From the NCBI GenBank assembly GCA_963838095.1, contig CAWIPO010000005.1:1-11704 (forward strand): a stretch of DNA of 11,704 nucleotides. Reading direction: 5' to 3'. The notes beneath the pieces were generated by a model. The model did no database searches and had not been told where the DNA came from. It saw only the letters and a list, made by a program, of their open reading frames with translations. Positions within the stretch are counted from its first letter, which is position 1. Each line of letters opens with the position of its first letter. This document shows positions 1-11,036 of the stretch, piece by piece. The stretch comes from CAWCGU01 sp963838095 (lineage in GTDB: Bacteria > Actinomycetota > Thermoleophilia > Solirubrobacterales > 70-9). The position numbers were made by a program, and so were the translations under genes.

Positions 1-96
1 GGATCCAATCGAACGCTTCGCCGGGCAATAACGTTCCGCTCCGACCGAATCCCGACGGGCTTGGGCGTGTTCGGTGAGAGGACCCAAACGCGAGAA

Positions 97-102
97 AAGG
101 AG
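97..102 (+). promoter_or_regulatory. Ribosome binding site deciding the start of the secreted hydrolase
   Basis: AAGGAG lies 9 bases before the ATG at 112. This supports that ATG over the in-frame TTG at 61, which has no such site and would place a polar stretch in front of the signal peptide. Confidence 0.75.
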
Positions 103-111
103 TTCGATCGA

Positions 112-1260
112 ATGCAGGCAGGGAAAACGCACGGCAGTGCCAGCGCGCGGCGGTTCGCCGCAGGTATTGCGATCGCGACGGCCGGTCTGATGCTGGCGAT
201 CCCTTCAATGGCCTCTGGCAAGGGAACCGACGTCACCGTGATGTCCCGGAACGTCTATCTCGGCGCCGACCTGAGCGCGGCTCTCGAAAGCCAGGACTTC
301 GCGCAGCTGGCGGTCGCCGACGCAGACATCCTGAACGAGGTGATCCGCACCGACTTCCCGTCGCGGGCCGTGCTGCTCGCGCGCGAGATCAAGAAGGCGA
401 AGCCGGACCTCGTCGGACTGCAGGAGGTATCGCTGTGGCGAATCGACACCGAGCCGCCGATCAACGACCTCGGTGATGACTTCGGCGGCACGCCCGCTGA
501 GACCGTGGTCTACGACTTCCTCGCCGAGCTCCGCAGCGAGCTGAAGCGACAGGGCGCGAACTACCGGGTGGCGGTGCAGACGGAGGAGTTCGACTTCGAG
601 CTTCCGGTCGAGGCGCGTCCCGGCGACCCCCAGCCCGACGACGCGAGCAGCACCTACGACGGCCGGCTGACGACCTACAACGTGATTCTCGCCCGCAAGG
701 GTGTGAAGACGAGCAAGCCGAAGGGCAGCGTGTTTGAGGATCTGTACAGCGCAACCGTCGCGGGCGGCGTCCAGATTCCGGTCACGCGCGGCTGGCAGAG
801 CGTGCAGGCGACCGTCGACGGCGAGAAGTTCCGCGTCGTGCACACGCACCTCGAGGCGTTCGACGACGGCACGATCAGAGAGGCGCAGGCCGAAGAGCTT
901 GTGGGCGGCCCGGCGAAGTCGAATGGGAACGTCGTGTTGATCGGCGACCTCAACAGCGGCACAAAGAAGCAGCTGGAGAAAGACCCCGGCGCGACCAAGG
1001 CCGATCGGCTCGCGTTCTCCGCGGTGCTCGACGGCGGCTTCCTGTCCAGGCAGACCAGCGACTTCAGCTGCTGCTTCGCCTCGTCGCTGAATGATCCGAA
1101 GGACAAGTTCGACCACACGGTCGATCATTTGCTGGTCAACAACAAGCAGATCAAGCTCGGTGACTCGTTCATCACCGGCAACGACAAGAATCAACGCACG
1201 GCGACCGGCCTGTGGCCTGCGGACCACGGCGGAGTCGTGAGCACCTTGGTGTTCCCCTAG
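112..1260 (+). CDS. Secreted endonuclease/exonuclease/phosphatase (EEP) family hydrolase
   Basis: A 382-residue protein of the DNase I/exonuclease III-like EEP fold, a metal-dependent phosphodiester or phosphomonoester hydrolase family. Residues 1-34 look like a signal peptide: basic start with R13-R14, a hydrophobic core at about 16-31, and a likely cut after SMA. Family motifs follow in order: an N-terminal strand with SRNVYLGADL, the metal-binding glutamate in LQEV (E105), an HTHLE motif (H244, H246), GDLN (D279, N281), and a terminal DH pair (D371, H372). The catalytic set therefore appears complete. The protein should act outside the cytoplasmic membrane; the substrate cannot be told from sequence and could be nucleic acid, a phospholipid or another phosphodiester. 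The start is fixed by AAGGAG at 97-102. The gene stops 104 bases before dnaK and shows no link to the chaperone genes. An adjacent cysteine pair (SCCF) sits in the C-terminal third. Fold call is firm, activity open. Confidence 0.85.
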   Translation: MQAGKTHGSASARRFAAGIAIATAGLMLAIPSMASGKGTDVTVMSRNVYLGADLSAALESQDFAQLAVADADILNEVIRTDFPSRAVLLAREIKKAKPDLVGLQEVSLWRIDTEPPINDLGDDFGGTPAETVVYDFLAELRSELKRQGANYRVAVQTEEFDFELPVEARPGDPQPDDASSTYDGRLTTYNVILARKGVKTSKPKGSVFEDLYSATVAGGVQIPVTRGWQSVQATVDGEKFRVVHTHLEAFDDGTIREAQAEELVGGPAKSNGNVVLIGDLNSGTKKQLEKDPGATKADRLAFSAVLDGGFLSRQTSDFSCCFASSLNDPKDKFDHTVDHLLVNNKQIKLGDSFITGNDKNQRTATGLWPADHGGVVSTLVFP

Positions 1261-1286
1261 GGCCCGGTTTCGCGAGCGGTACGCAG

Positions 1287-1313
1287 GGATCTGCTAGCCT
1301 GAGACTCAGATTT
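1287..1313 (+). promoter_or_regulatory. Candidate HspR operator (HAIR-like) in the dnaK promoter region
   Basis: The right half, AGACTCAGATTT at 1302-1313, matches 11 of 12 bases of the right half of the perfect palindrome before clpB. When the two sites are aligned, the outer left ATCT at 1289-1292 is also kept, but the inner left half is not. ACTCAGA agrees at 5 of 7 positions with the HAIR right half ACTCAAG. A second, short palindrome CTGAG-A-CTCAG lies at 1299-1309. A possible extended -10 (TGC then TAGCCT, 1292-1300) falls inside the site, so binding would occlude the promoter. No good -35 is visible. The operator role is inferred from the match to the clpB site and the presence of hspR in this operon. 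Confidence 0.5.
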
Positions 1314-1364
1314 CTTTAGCAATCGGGCGTCTGGATGGCGCCGCTGAAACGGAGGAACTGAGTA

Positions 1365-3249
<1,885 letters not shown>

Positions 3250-3263
<14 letters not shown>

Positions 3264-3822
3264 GCCTGAGGCCGTCGAGGAGGAGGCCGAGGACCAGGCG
3301 GAGCTCGAGGCCGTAGAGGCCGATCTCGACGCGCTGCTGGAGGAAACCAAGCGAGAGCGCGACGAGTATCTCGAGCTGGCGCAGCGCGCGCGGGCGGACT
3401 TCGACAACTACCGCAAGCGGGCGGCGCGGGAGGCCGAGGAGGCGGAGCGCCGCGGCCGGCTGAGGCTGGCGGAGGGGTTGGTTCCCGCGCTCGACAACCT
3501 CGAGCGAGCACTGCTCGCTGCGGGCGTGAGCCTCGGTGACGACCCGGCCGCCGGCAAGGAGCCCAGCCAGGAGGTCTCGGCGCATGAAGCACTGGCGCAG
3601 GGGCTTGCGCTCGTCTACCGCGAGCTTCGGGCTGCGCTCGAGCGCGCCGGGGTGCAGACATACGACCCGGCCGGCGAGCGGTTCGACCCGAACTGGCACG
3701 AGGCGCTGTCGACCAGGGCCGATGACGGCACGGAAGCCGGCACCGTGCTCGAGACGGTGGAGAAGGGCTACCGGATCGACGAGCAGGTGCTGCGGCCGGC
3801 GCGCGTGATCGTCAGCGAGTAG
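3250..3822 (+). CDS. grpE: Nucleotide exchange factor GrpE
   Basis: A 190-residue GrpE, which as a dimer releases ADP from DnaK so that substrate can leave. The first 30 or so residues are very acidic and probably disordered. A long charged helix follows (about 30-75), carrying the family motif DFDNYRKRA from residue 50 and then VPALDNLERAL. The C-terminal beta domain shows the usual FDPNWHEAL and a late GTVLETVEKGYRIDEQVLRPARV motif, ending VIVSE. The ATG lies inside the last codons of dnaK (14-base overlap), with GAGG at 3237-3240 nine bases upstream, so translation is probably coupled to dnaK. The stop is 9 bases before dnaJ. No key region appears missing. Confidence 0.96.
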
Positions 3823-3831
3823 CGCGGGGCG

Positions 3832-4962
3832 ATGGCGAACGACTACTACGAGGTGCTCGGGGTCCCGCGCAAGGCGTCGGCCGACGAGATCAAGAAGGCA
3901 TACCGGCGGCTCGCCCGCGAGTACCACCCCGACCGGAACCCGGGGGACGCCGCCGCCGAGGAGCGCTTCAAGGAGGTCCAGGGGGCATACGACACCCTCT
4001 CCGATCCCGAGAAGCGCAAGCAATACGACGCGGGCGGCATGTTCGGCGGCCTCGGACGCGGTGGGCAGCCGTTCGGAGGGGGCGGCGGCTTCGCCTCGGA
4101 CCTCGGGGACATCTTCTCCACCATCTTCAGAAGCGGAGGACGACCGGGCCAGGAACCGGTGCGGGGACGGGACCTCGAGACCGAGATCCAGCTCAGCTTC
4201 GAGCAGGCGATGGAGGGCGCCCAGATCCCGGTGACGATCCCGAAGCGGGCCGTGTGCAGCACCTGTGGCGGCATCGGCGCCGCACCGGGCACGTCTCCGA
4301 TCGTTTGCCCGAGATGCGGAGGGCGCGGCGTCGACACCCAGAGCCAGGGGTTCTTCTCGATCAGCCAGCCGTGCCCCCAGTGTGGGGGCCAGGGCCAGGT
4401 GATCGAGACTCCGTGCCCCACCTGCGAGGGCTCAGGGCTCACCCTTCAGCGCAAGCGCTACCGGGTCAACGTGCCCGCGGGCGTCCGCGACGGCAGCCGC
4501 ATCCGCCTCGCCGGCAAGGGCGAGGACGGGCCCCGCGGCGGCCCACCGGGGGACCTGTACGTCACCACCCGCGTCGCTTCGTCGCCCGTCTTCAAGCAGC
4601 GGCCCGACGGCAACCTCGAGGTAACTGTTCCGATCTCGATCGCGGAGGCGATCCAGGGAGCGACGGTCGAGGTCCCGACCCTGCACGGGACGAAGCGGAT
4701 CAGGGTTCCCGCCGGGACCGAGCACGGAACCGTGCAGAGGCTGCGCGGAGAAGGAGCCCCCAAGCCCGGCGGGCGAGGGAAGGGGGACATCCTCTACCGG
4801 CTCGAGATCGACGTCCCGCGCGACCTCAACCGGGAGCAGGAGCAGGCGCTGGGAGAGTTCGCGAAGGCGCTCAATGACCACGACCCTCGCGCACGGCTTC
4901 TGCGTGATGCGCGAGCGAAGGCGGGCAGTCGGTCCGCCGAGGAAGGCAAGGTAGACGCGTGA
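3832..4962 (+). CDS. dnaJ: Co-chaperone DnaJ (type I Hsp40)
   Basis: A 376-residue full-length class A Hsp40 that delivers clients to DnaK and stimulates its ATPase. The J domain occupies residues 1-70 with the required HPD triad at 32-34. A glycine/phenylalanine-rich linker follows (about 70-105; GMFGGLG and FGGGGGF). The zinc region has all four CxxCxGxG repeats, starting at C142, C159, C181 and C195, so both zinc sites are intact. The C-terminal substrate-binding domains include VPAGVRDGSRIRLAGKG and GDLYV, with a basic and polar tail. Only 9 bases separate it from grpE, and the site before the ATG (GGGG) is weak, which suggests coupled translation. Its TGA overlaps the GTG of hspR. Confidence 0.97.
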   Translation: MANDYYEVLGVPRKASADEIKKAYRRLAREYHPDRNPGDAAAEERFKEVQGAYDTLSDPEKRKQYDAGGMFGGLGRGGQPFGGGGGFASDLGDIFSTIFRSGGRPGQEPVRGRDLETEIQLSFEQAMEGAQIPVTIPKRAVCSTCGGIGAAPGTSPIVCPRCGGRGVDTQSQGFFSISQPCPQCGGQGQVIETPCPTCEGSGLTLQRKRYRVNVPAGVRDGSRIRLAGKGEDGPRGGPPGDLYVTTRVASSPVFKQRPDGNLEVTVPISIAEAIQGATVEVPTLHGTKRIRVPAGTEHGTVQRLRGEGAPKPGGRGKGDILYRLEIDVPRDLNREQEQALGEFAKALNDHDPRARLLRDARAKAGSRSAEEGKVDA

Positions 4963-5444
4963 GCGCGAGGCGAAAGCGTGCAGCGCCTCCCGGGGACGGC
5001 GTGCGGATCGAGCAGACGCGAGGCGTGTTCATGATCTCGGTCGCGGCCGAGCTCGCCGAGATGCACCCGCAGACGCTTCGCATGTACGAGGCCCGCGGGC
5101 TGATAACCCCGAAGCGCTCGGCGAAGAACACCCGCCTCTACTCGCAGGCCGACGTCGAGAGGCTGCGCAAGATCCAGCGACTGACCAACAAGGAGGGCCT
5201 GAACCTCGCCGGCGTCGAGTCCGTGCTGGAGATGGAGGAGCGGCTGAACCGGATGCGGGCGGAGATGGCGCAGCTGCGCGAGCGCGCCGCGCAGATGGAG
5301 CGCGAGATGGCCGCGGAGATGGAACGGGTGCGCCGTTCGCTGCGGGCGGAGATCGTGCCCTACGGCGCCTATGACGCGGAGATCGAGCCTCCCGAGCAGA
5401 CCGGTCCCGTGAGGATCAGGGTCCAGCGCCCGGGCAAGCGATGA
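4959..5444 (+). CDS. hspR: Heat-shock repressor HspR (MerR family)
   Basis: A 161-residue MerR-type winged-helix repressor. After about 20 basic, variable residues comes the HspR core: GVFMISVAAELAEMHPQTLRMYEARGL (from about residue 22), then TRLYSQADVERLRKIQRL and NLAGVESVLEMEE, the helix-turn-helix, wing and start of the dimerisation helix. A long charged helix (about 85-130) and a proline-containing basic tail follow. In Streptomyces and mycobacteria HspR represses the dnaK operon and clpB by binding the HAIR repeat, with DnaK as co-repressor; position here as fourth gene of the dnaK operon and directly before clpB fits that role. The start is a GTG that overlaps the dnaJ stop as GTGA; the later ATG at residue 25 would cut into the conserved core, so GTG is preferred. 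Confidence 0.93.
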   Translation: MSARRKRAAPPGDGVRIEQTRGVFMISVAAELAEMHPQTLRMYEARGLITPKRSAKNTRLYSQADVERLRKIQRLTNKEGLNLAGVESVLEMEERLNRMRAEMAQLRERAAQMEREMAAEMERVRRSLRAEIVPYGAYDAEIEPPEQTGPVRIRVQRPGKR

Positions 5445-5459
5445 GCCACGACCACGCAT

Positions 5460-5486
5460 AAATCTAAGTCGAATAGACTTAGATTT
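5460..5486 (+). promoter_or_regulatory. Perfect inverted repeat before clpB, candidate HspR operator (HAIR variant)
   Basis: Arms AAATCTAAGTC (5460-5470) and GACTTAGATTT (5476-5486) are exact reverse complements around a 5-base spacer. Read as 7-7-7 it is TCTAAGT-N7-ACTTAGA, with the same spacing as the HAIR consensus CTTGAGT-N7-ACTCAAG but only partial base identity. It ends 4 bases before a TATAAT box, so a bound repressor would block RNA polymerase. It is a markedly AT-rich island in very GC-rich DNA. The right arm recurs before dnaK. A terminator is less likely: the stem is AT-rich and no T-run follows. Confidence 0.75.
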
Positions 5487-5490
5487 GAGG

Positions 5491-5496
5491 TATAAT
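5491..5496 (+). promoter_or_regulatory. -10 box of the clpB promoter
   Basis: A perfect TATAAT, ending 10 bases before the clpB ATG. The -35 would fall within the inverted repeat (about 5467-5473) and is not a good consensus match. Transcription should begin around 5502-5504, leaving a leader of only a few bases, so clpB mRNA would be leaderless or nearly so. Confidence 0.7.
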
Positions 5497-5506
5497 CCCG
5501 GCACGT

Positions 5507-8128
<2,622 letters not shown>

Positions 8129-8142
8129 CACTTTCGGCGGGC

Positions 8143-8148
8143 GATAAT
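8143..8148 (+). promoter_or_regulatory. Candidate -10 box for the membrane-protein gene
   Basis: GATAAT ends 9 bases before the GTG at 8158, matching five of six bases of the -10 consensus. No clear -35 and no Shine-Dalgarno are visible in the 29-base gap after clpB, so a leaderless start is likely if the gene has its own promoter. Confidence 0.4.
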
Positions 8149-8157
8149 CCCCGCCTC

Positions 8158-9789
8158 GTGACCTCGCCCCACGCTGTCCTGCGGCGGATCGGGCCGGTGG
8201 CCCTGTGCGCGGCGCTCGTCGCTGCGTTCGTCGCCTGGAACCCGCAGGTCCACGACCTCGCCGCCCATGTGTTTCGGGCCGAGCTCTTCGAGCGCTCCGG
8301 GCTGACGATCTGGAACGGGAGCTGGTACCAGGGGCACTACACGCTCACCTACAGCGTCCTCTTCCCGCCGCTGGCGGCGTGGTTCACACCGCAAGTGGTC
8401 GGGGCGGTGGCGGTTGTGTGCTCGGCGCTGCTGTTCGACCGGCTGGTGCGCGGACTCTGGGGGGAGAGCGCCCTCTGGGGCTCGCTGTGGTTCGCGGTCG
8501 GCGCGGCTGCGATGTATCTGAACGGCAACCTCAGCTTCGCGCTCGGCGTCGCGCTCGGTCTCGCGTCGCTCCTCAGCCTGCGCGCCCGGCATCCGCTGGC
8601 TGCGACGGCAGCCGCGTTTGGATGCACGCTCGCCAGCCCGCTGGCGGGGGCGTTCCTGGCCGGGGTGGCGACGGTTGTCGCGCTAACCGCCCCCTCAACT
8701 CGGCGCTCCGCGCTGGTCGTCGCCGCCGCGGCGCTGCTCCCGGCGCTGGCGCTGAACGCGGTCTTCCACGAGGAAGGGCTGCAGCCGTACGACTTCGCCG
8801 CCTATCTGCCGGTGCCGCTGTGGTGCGCCGGCGCCCTGCTGGTGACGTGGAGGCTTCCCGGGGAGCGCGGGCTGAGGACCGCGCTCGCCGGTTACGCGCT
8901 GGCGGCGACGCTGTTCTGGCTGATCCCGAGCCCGATGGGCAGCAACGTCTCACGGCTGGGGATGTTCTTCGGCGGCCCGGTGCTGCTATCAGCGCTGCTC
9001 GCCCACAGGGGCGAGGTGCTTCCGCCGCGCCCGCCGTGGCGGAGGCTGCTCACCGGCGCGGTCGCCGTCGCGACCCTCGCCTGGAGCGCCTACTGGCAGC
9101 TCGACAACGCCGTCAGGGAGGTCGCCCTCAGCGTCGACGATCCCTCGACCGAGGAGGCGTACTACGCCCCGCTCGAGGATTGGCTTCGCGCCCACGATGG
9201 CGATCTGACTCGGGTCGAGATTCCCGAATCGGTGAACAGCTGGGAGATGGCGTATGTGGCGCCCGAGTTCGCGCTCGGGCGCGGCTGGCTGCGGCAGATG
9301 GACCGCGCCCGAAACGACGTCTTCTACGAGGGCGAGCTGACGCCGGAGCGCTACCACGACTGGCTGCTCGAGACCGGGGTCCGCTACGTCGCGCTCCCGG
9401 ACGTGGACGCGCAGCAGTACTCCCGGGCCGAGCGCGAGCTGATCCTCACCGAGCCCCCGTTCCTGATCCCGCGGTGGGAATCGGAGCACTGGAGGGTGTG
9501 GGAGGTGGAAGGTGCGCGGCCGTTCGTGAGCAGCGAGGACGGTGGGGTTGCCACGGTCGCCGACCTGGAGCCGGAGTCGGTGACGCTCGAGGTCGAGGAG
9601 CTCGGGACGTTTCTGGTGTTGGTGCGGGCGTCGCCGTTTTGGCACGTTGCCGAGGGCGAGGGATGTACGAGCGCACAGGGGGATTGGACCGCGGTGCGCG
9701 CCGATGCCCCCGGGTCGCTGCGGATCGAAAACTCGTTCTCGATCGGCCGCGCCTGGGATTCGCTGACGCGATCCGAGCCCGCGTGCTGA
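8158..9789 (+). CDS. Polytopic membrane protein with extracytoplasmic C-terminal domain, GT-C-like
   Basis: I do not recognise a named family. The 543-residue protein has a hydrophobic N-terminal part of about 320 residues with roughly eight to ten likely membrane segments, the first near residues 13-30. It ends with a polar domain of about 210 residues rich in tryptophan, tyrosine and acidic residues. The first loop holds H32-D33 and H38 followed by an aromatic stretch (IWNGSWYQGHY). An early acidic outer loop followed by many helices is how lipid-linked-sugar GT-C glycosyltransferases are built, so a transferase of that kind is a reasonable guess, unproven. The start is the GTG at 8158, 29 bases after clpB, with a GATAAT box just upstream. 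A GT4-type glycosyltransferase follows 13 bases downstream, which supports a role in surface glycans. Alternatives are a flippase, polymerase or structural membrane protein. Confidence 0.7.
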   Translation: MTSPHAVLRRIGPVALCAALVAAFVAWNPQVHDLAAHVFRAELFERSGLTIWNGSWYQGHYTLTYSVLFPPLAAWFTPQVVGAVAVVCSALLFDRLVRGLWGESALWGSLWFAVGAAAMYLNGNLSFALGVALGLASLLSLRARHPLAATAAAFGCTLASPLAGAFLAGVATVVALTAPSTRRSALVVAAAALLPALALNAVFHEEGLQPYDFAAYLPVPLWCAGALLVTWRLPGERGLRTALAGYALAATLFWLIPSPMGSNVSRLGMFFGGPVLLSALLAHRGEVLPPRPPWRRLLTGAVAVATLAWSAYWQLDNAVREVALSVDDPSTEEAYYAPLEDWLRAHDGDLTRVEIPESVNSWEMAYVAPEFALGRGWLRQMDRARNDVFYEGELTPERYHDWLLETGVRYVALPDVDAQQYSRAERELILTEPPFLIPRWESEHWRVWEVEGARPFVSSEDGGVATVADLEPESVTLEVEELGTFLVLVRASPFWHVAEGEGCTSAQGDWTAVRADAPGSLRIENSFSIGRAWDSLTRSEPAC

Positions 9790-9790
9790 T

Positions 9791-9796
9791 TACGCT
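9791..9796 (+). promoter_or_regulatory. Weak candidate -10 box for the glycosyltransferase gene
   Basis: TACGCT fits the TAnnnT pattern and ends 6 bases before the ATG at 9803, the distance expected if transcription starts at the start codon. The gap from the upstream stop is only 13 bases, so simple co-transcription with poor initiation (GGGG as a weak ribosome site) explains it equally well. Confidence 0.2.
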
Positions 9797-9802
9797 GGGG
9801 CG

Positions 9803-10885
9803 ATGAGGATCGGGATCAGCTCGTTCTGGTTCAACCGCGGCCAGGCGGTGGTTGCACGCCAGCTGCGCTCGGCTCTGGATTCGATCGGGCACGAGACGTT
9901 CGTGCTCGCGCGTCCGACGCGGGGCGGGAACATCAGGCCGTCGTTCATCGACCGCGAGGGCGTCTGGGACCAGCCCGGGATCACCGAGGCCTCGCACTAC
10001 ACGATTCCCGCCGCCGAGCTCGAGGCGTGGGCGCGGAGGCGCTCGATCGAGGTCGCGTTCTTCGATCAGAATTACCAGTTCGAGGAAATCGGGCAGCTGC
10101 GGGCGACCGGGGTGAGGACGATCGGGCGCTTCGTCTGGGAGCAATTCTCTGAAGAGCACGTCGAGCCGGCGAAGCAGGCGTTCGACCTCATCTACTCGAT
10201 GACGGCCTGCGAGCAGGAGCGCTACGCCGAGCTGGGCATCGAGAGCTTTCGAGTGCATTGGGGAATCCATCCGGAGCTCTTGGACGCGGCCGCGGATTCC
10301 ACGGGCAGCGACGACGAGCGCGTCACGTTCTTCTTCCCCGGCGGCTTCATGAGCCGGCGGAAGCCGATCGAGCGAACCCTGGCAGCGTTCCGCAGCACCA
10401 CCAACGAGCGCCTCAGGCTGGTGGTCAAGTCACAGGTGGATCGCGGCTCCAAAGCGGTGCAAAAGGCGGCGAGAAAGGACCAGCGGATCGAGCTGATCTC
10501 CGAGGACCTGCCGACCGATCAGCACCTGCGGCTGTTCGGGGCGGCCGACGTTTGCCTCGCGCCGAGTCGCTGGGAGGGCCTGGGGCTCCACCTCTATGAG
10601 GCGACCGCGCTCGGGCTTCCGATCATCACGAACGACAACCCGCCAATGAACGAAGTCGTGGCGCATGAGCGCAACGGCCTCCTGGTCAAGGGCTTGCCGA
10701 GCCCTGAACCGGCACCCTCCGGAATCCCGGCGTTCGAGCCCGACGAGGCCGAGCTCGCCGCGGCGATCGAGCGTCTCGCCGACCCTGGCCTCCGCGCTCG
10801 ACTCGCCGCCGGCGCGGGGCAGGAGAGGGAACGGCTGGCGTGGAGTCGGACCGTCGAGGACCTCGGCGAGCTGCTCACCGGCTGA
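9803..10885 (+). CDS. Glycosyltransferase, GT4-like (group 1, GT-B fold)
   Basis: A 360-residue soluble or membrane-associated transferase with two Rossmann-like domains. The N-terminal acceptor half (about 1-165) begins MRIGISSFWFNRGQ and predicts alternating strands and helices. A linker motif HWGIHPE at 152-158 resembles the GV(D/H)PE turn of GT4 enzymes. The C-terminal donor half starts with FFFPGGF (176-182), as in family members where this strand follows the linker. It carries the EX7E signature: E258 and E266 in RWEGLGLHLYEATALGLPII, which holds the nucleotide-sugar donor. A late segment with LADPGLRARLAAGA is the usual C-terminal helix. Donor and acceptor cannot be deduced. It follows the membrane-protein gene by 13 bases and is probably co-transcribed with it, suggesting a shared glycan pathway. 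No ribosome site beyond GGGG. Confidence 0.88.
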   Translation: MRIGISSFWFNRGQAVVARQLRSALDSIGHETFVLARPTRGGNIRPSFIDREGVWDQPGITEASHYTIPAAELEAWARRRSIEVAFFDQNYQFEEIGQLRATGVRTIGRFVWEQFSEEHVEPAKQAFDLIYSMTACEQERYAELGIESFRVHWGIHPELLDAAADSTGSDDERVTFFFPGGFMSRRKPIERTLAAFRSTTNERLRLVVKSQVDRGSKAVQKAARKDQRIELISEDLPTDQHLRLFGAADVCLAPSRWEGLGLHLYEATALGLPIITNDNPPMNEVVAHERNGLLVKGLPSPEPAPSGIPAFEPDEAELAAAIERLADPGLRARLAAGAGQERERLAWSRTVEDLGELLTG

Positions 10886-10920
10886 CTCCTTCCGCCGCTT
10901 TCAGGCTGAGACCACACCAA

Positions 10921-10961
10921 GGGTGGGCCAAGTCCACCCCCGGGTGGGCCTATGTCCACCC
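10921..10961. repeat. Two tandem palindromes, candidate double operator
   Basis: GGGTGG...CCACCC occurs twice: 10921-10939 with a 7-base spacer and 10942-10961 with an 8-base spacer. The repeats begin 21 bp apart, two turns of the helix, so two dimers would sit on the same face. The inner half-sites also form CCACCC-CC-GGGTGG (10934-10947), giving four alternating half-sites. They lie about 76 and 116 bases upstream of the ATG of the secreted repeat protein. This position suits a transcription-factor site; a terminator for the glycosyltransferase is possible but no T-run follows. The binding protein is unknown. Confidence 0.6.
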
Positions 10962-11024
10962 TCAGGGCCCCTGGTCGAAACGGCCGCGCGAGCAGACACT
11001 GAGGGCATGGGAAACAACAAACAA

Positions 11025-11030
11025 AAGGAG
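11025..11030 (+). promoter_or_regulatory. Ribosome binding site deciding the start of the repeat protein
   Basis: AAGGAG lies 6 bases before the ATG at 11037, inside an A-rich leader (11011-11030). It favours this start over the in-frame ATG at 11007, whose only purine-rich run (GAGGG) is one base away. Confidence 0.75.
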
Positions 11031-11036
11031 ACCCCC

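Noticed and set aside
1..60. Promoter or gene in the first bases
   Set aside because: No convincing -35/-10 pair or open frame; the GGATCC at position 1 is a restriction site that may be chance.
61..111. TTG start at 61 for the first gene
   Set aside because: The ATG at 112 has a proper ribosome site and puts the signal peptide at the N-terminus.
121..170. Tat export signal in the first gene
   Set aside because: R13-R14 is followed directly by F, and the S/T-R-R-x-F-L-K order is not met; an ordinary Sec signal is the simpler reading.
1255..1290. Terminator between the hydrolase gene and dnaK
   Set aside because: Short GC palindromes near 1257-1265 exist, but there is no stable stem followed by T residues.
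1315..1348. CIRCE element (HrcA operator) before dnaK
   Set aside because: TTAGCA at 1316 resembles the start of CIRCE, but the rest of the left half differs and no right half GAGTGCTAA is found at the required distance.
8205..9806. Open frame of 533 codons on the + strand overlapping the membrane-protein gene
   Set aside because: The product is Arg/Ala/Gly-rich with no membrane segments or motif; the frame starting at 8158 gives ordered hydrophobic segments and fits the downstream gene.
10665..11036. Upstream extension of the last gene to 10665
   Set aside because: It would overlap the end of the glycosyltransferase by over 200 bases, and the signal peptide and AAGGAG both point to the ATG at 11037.
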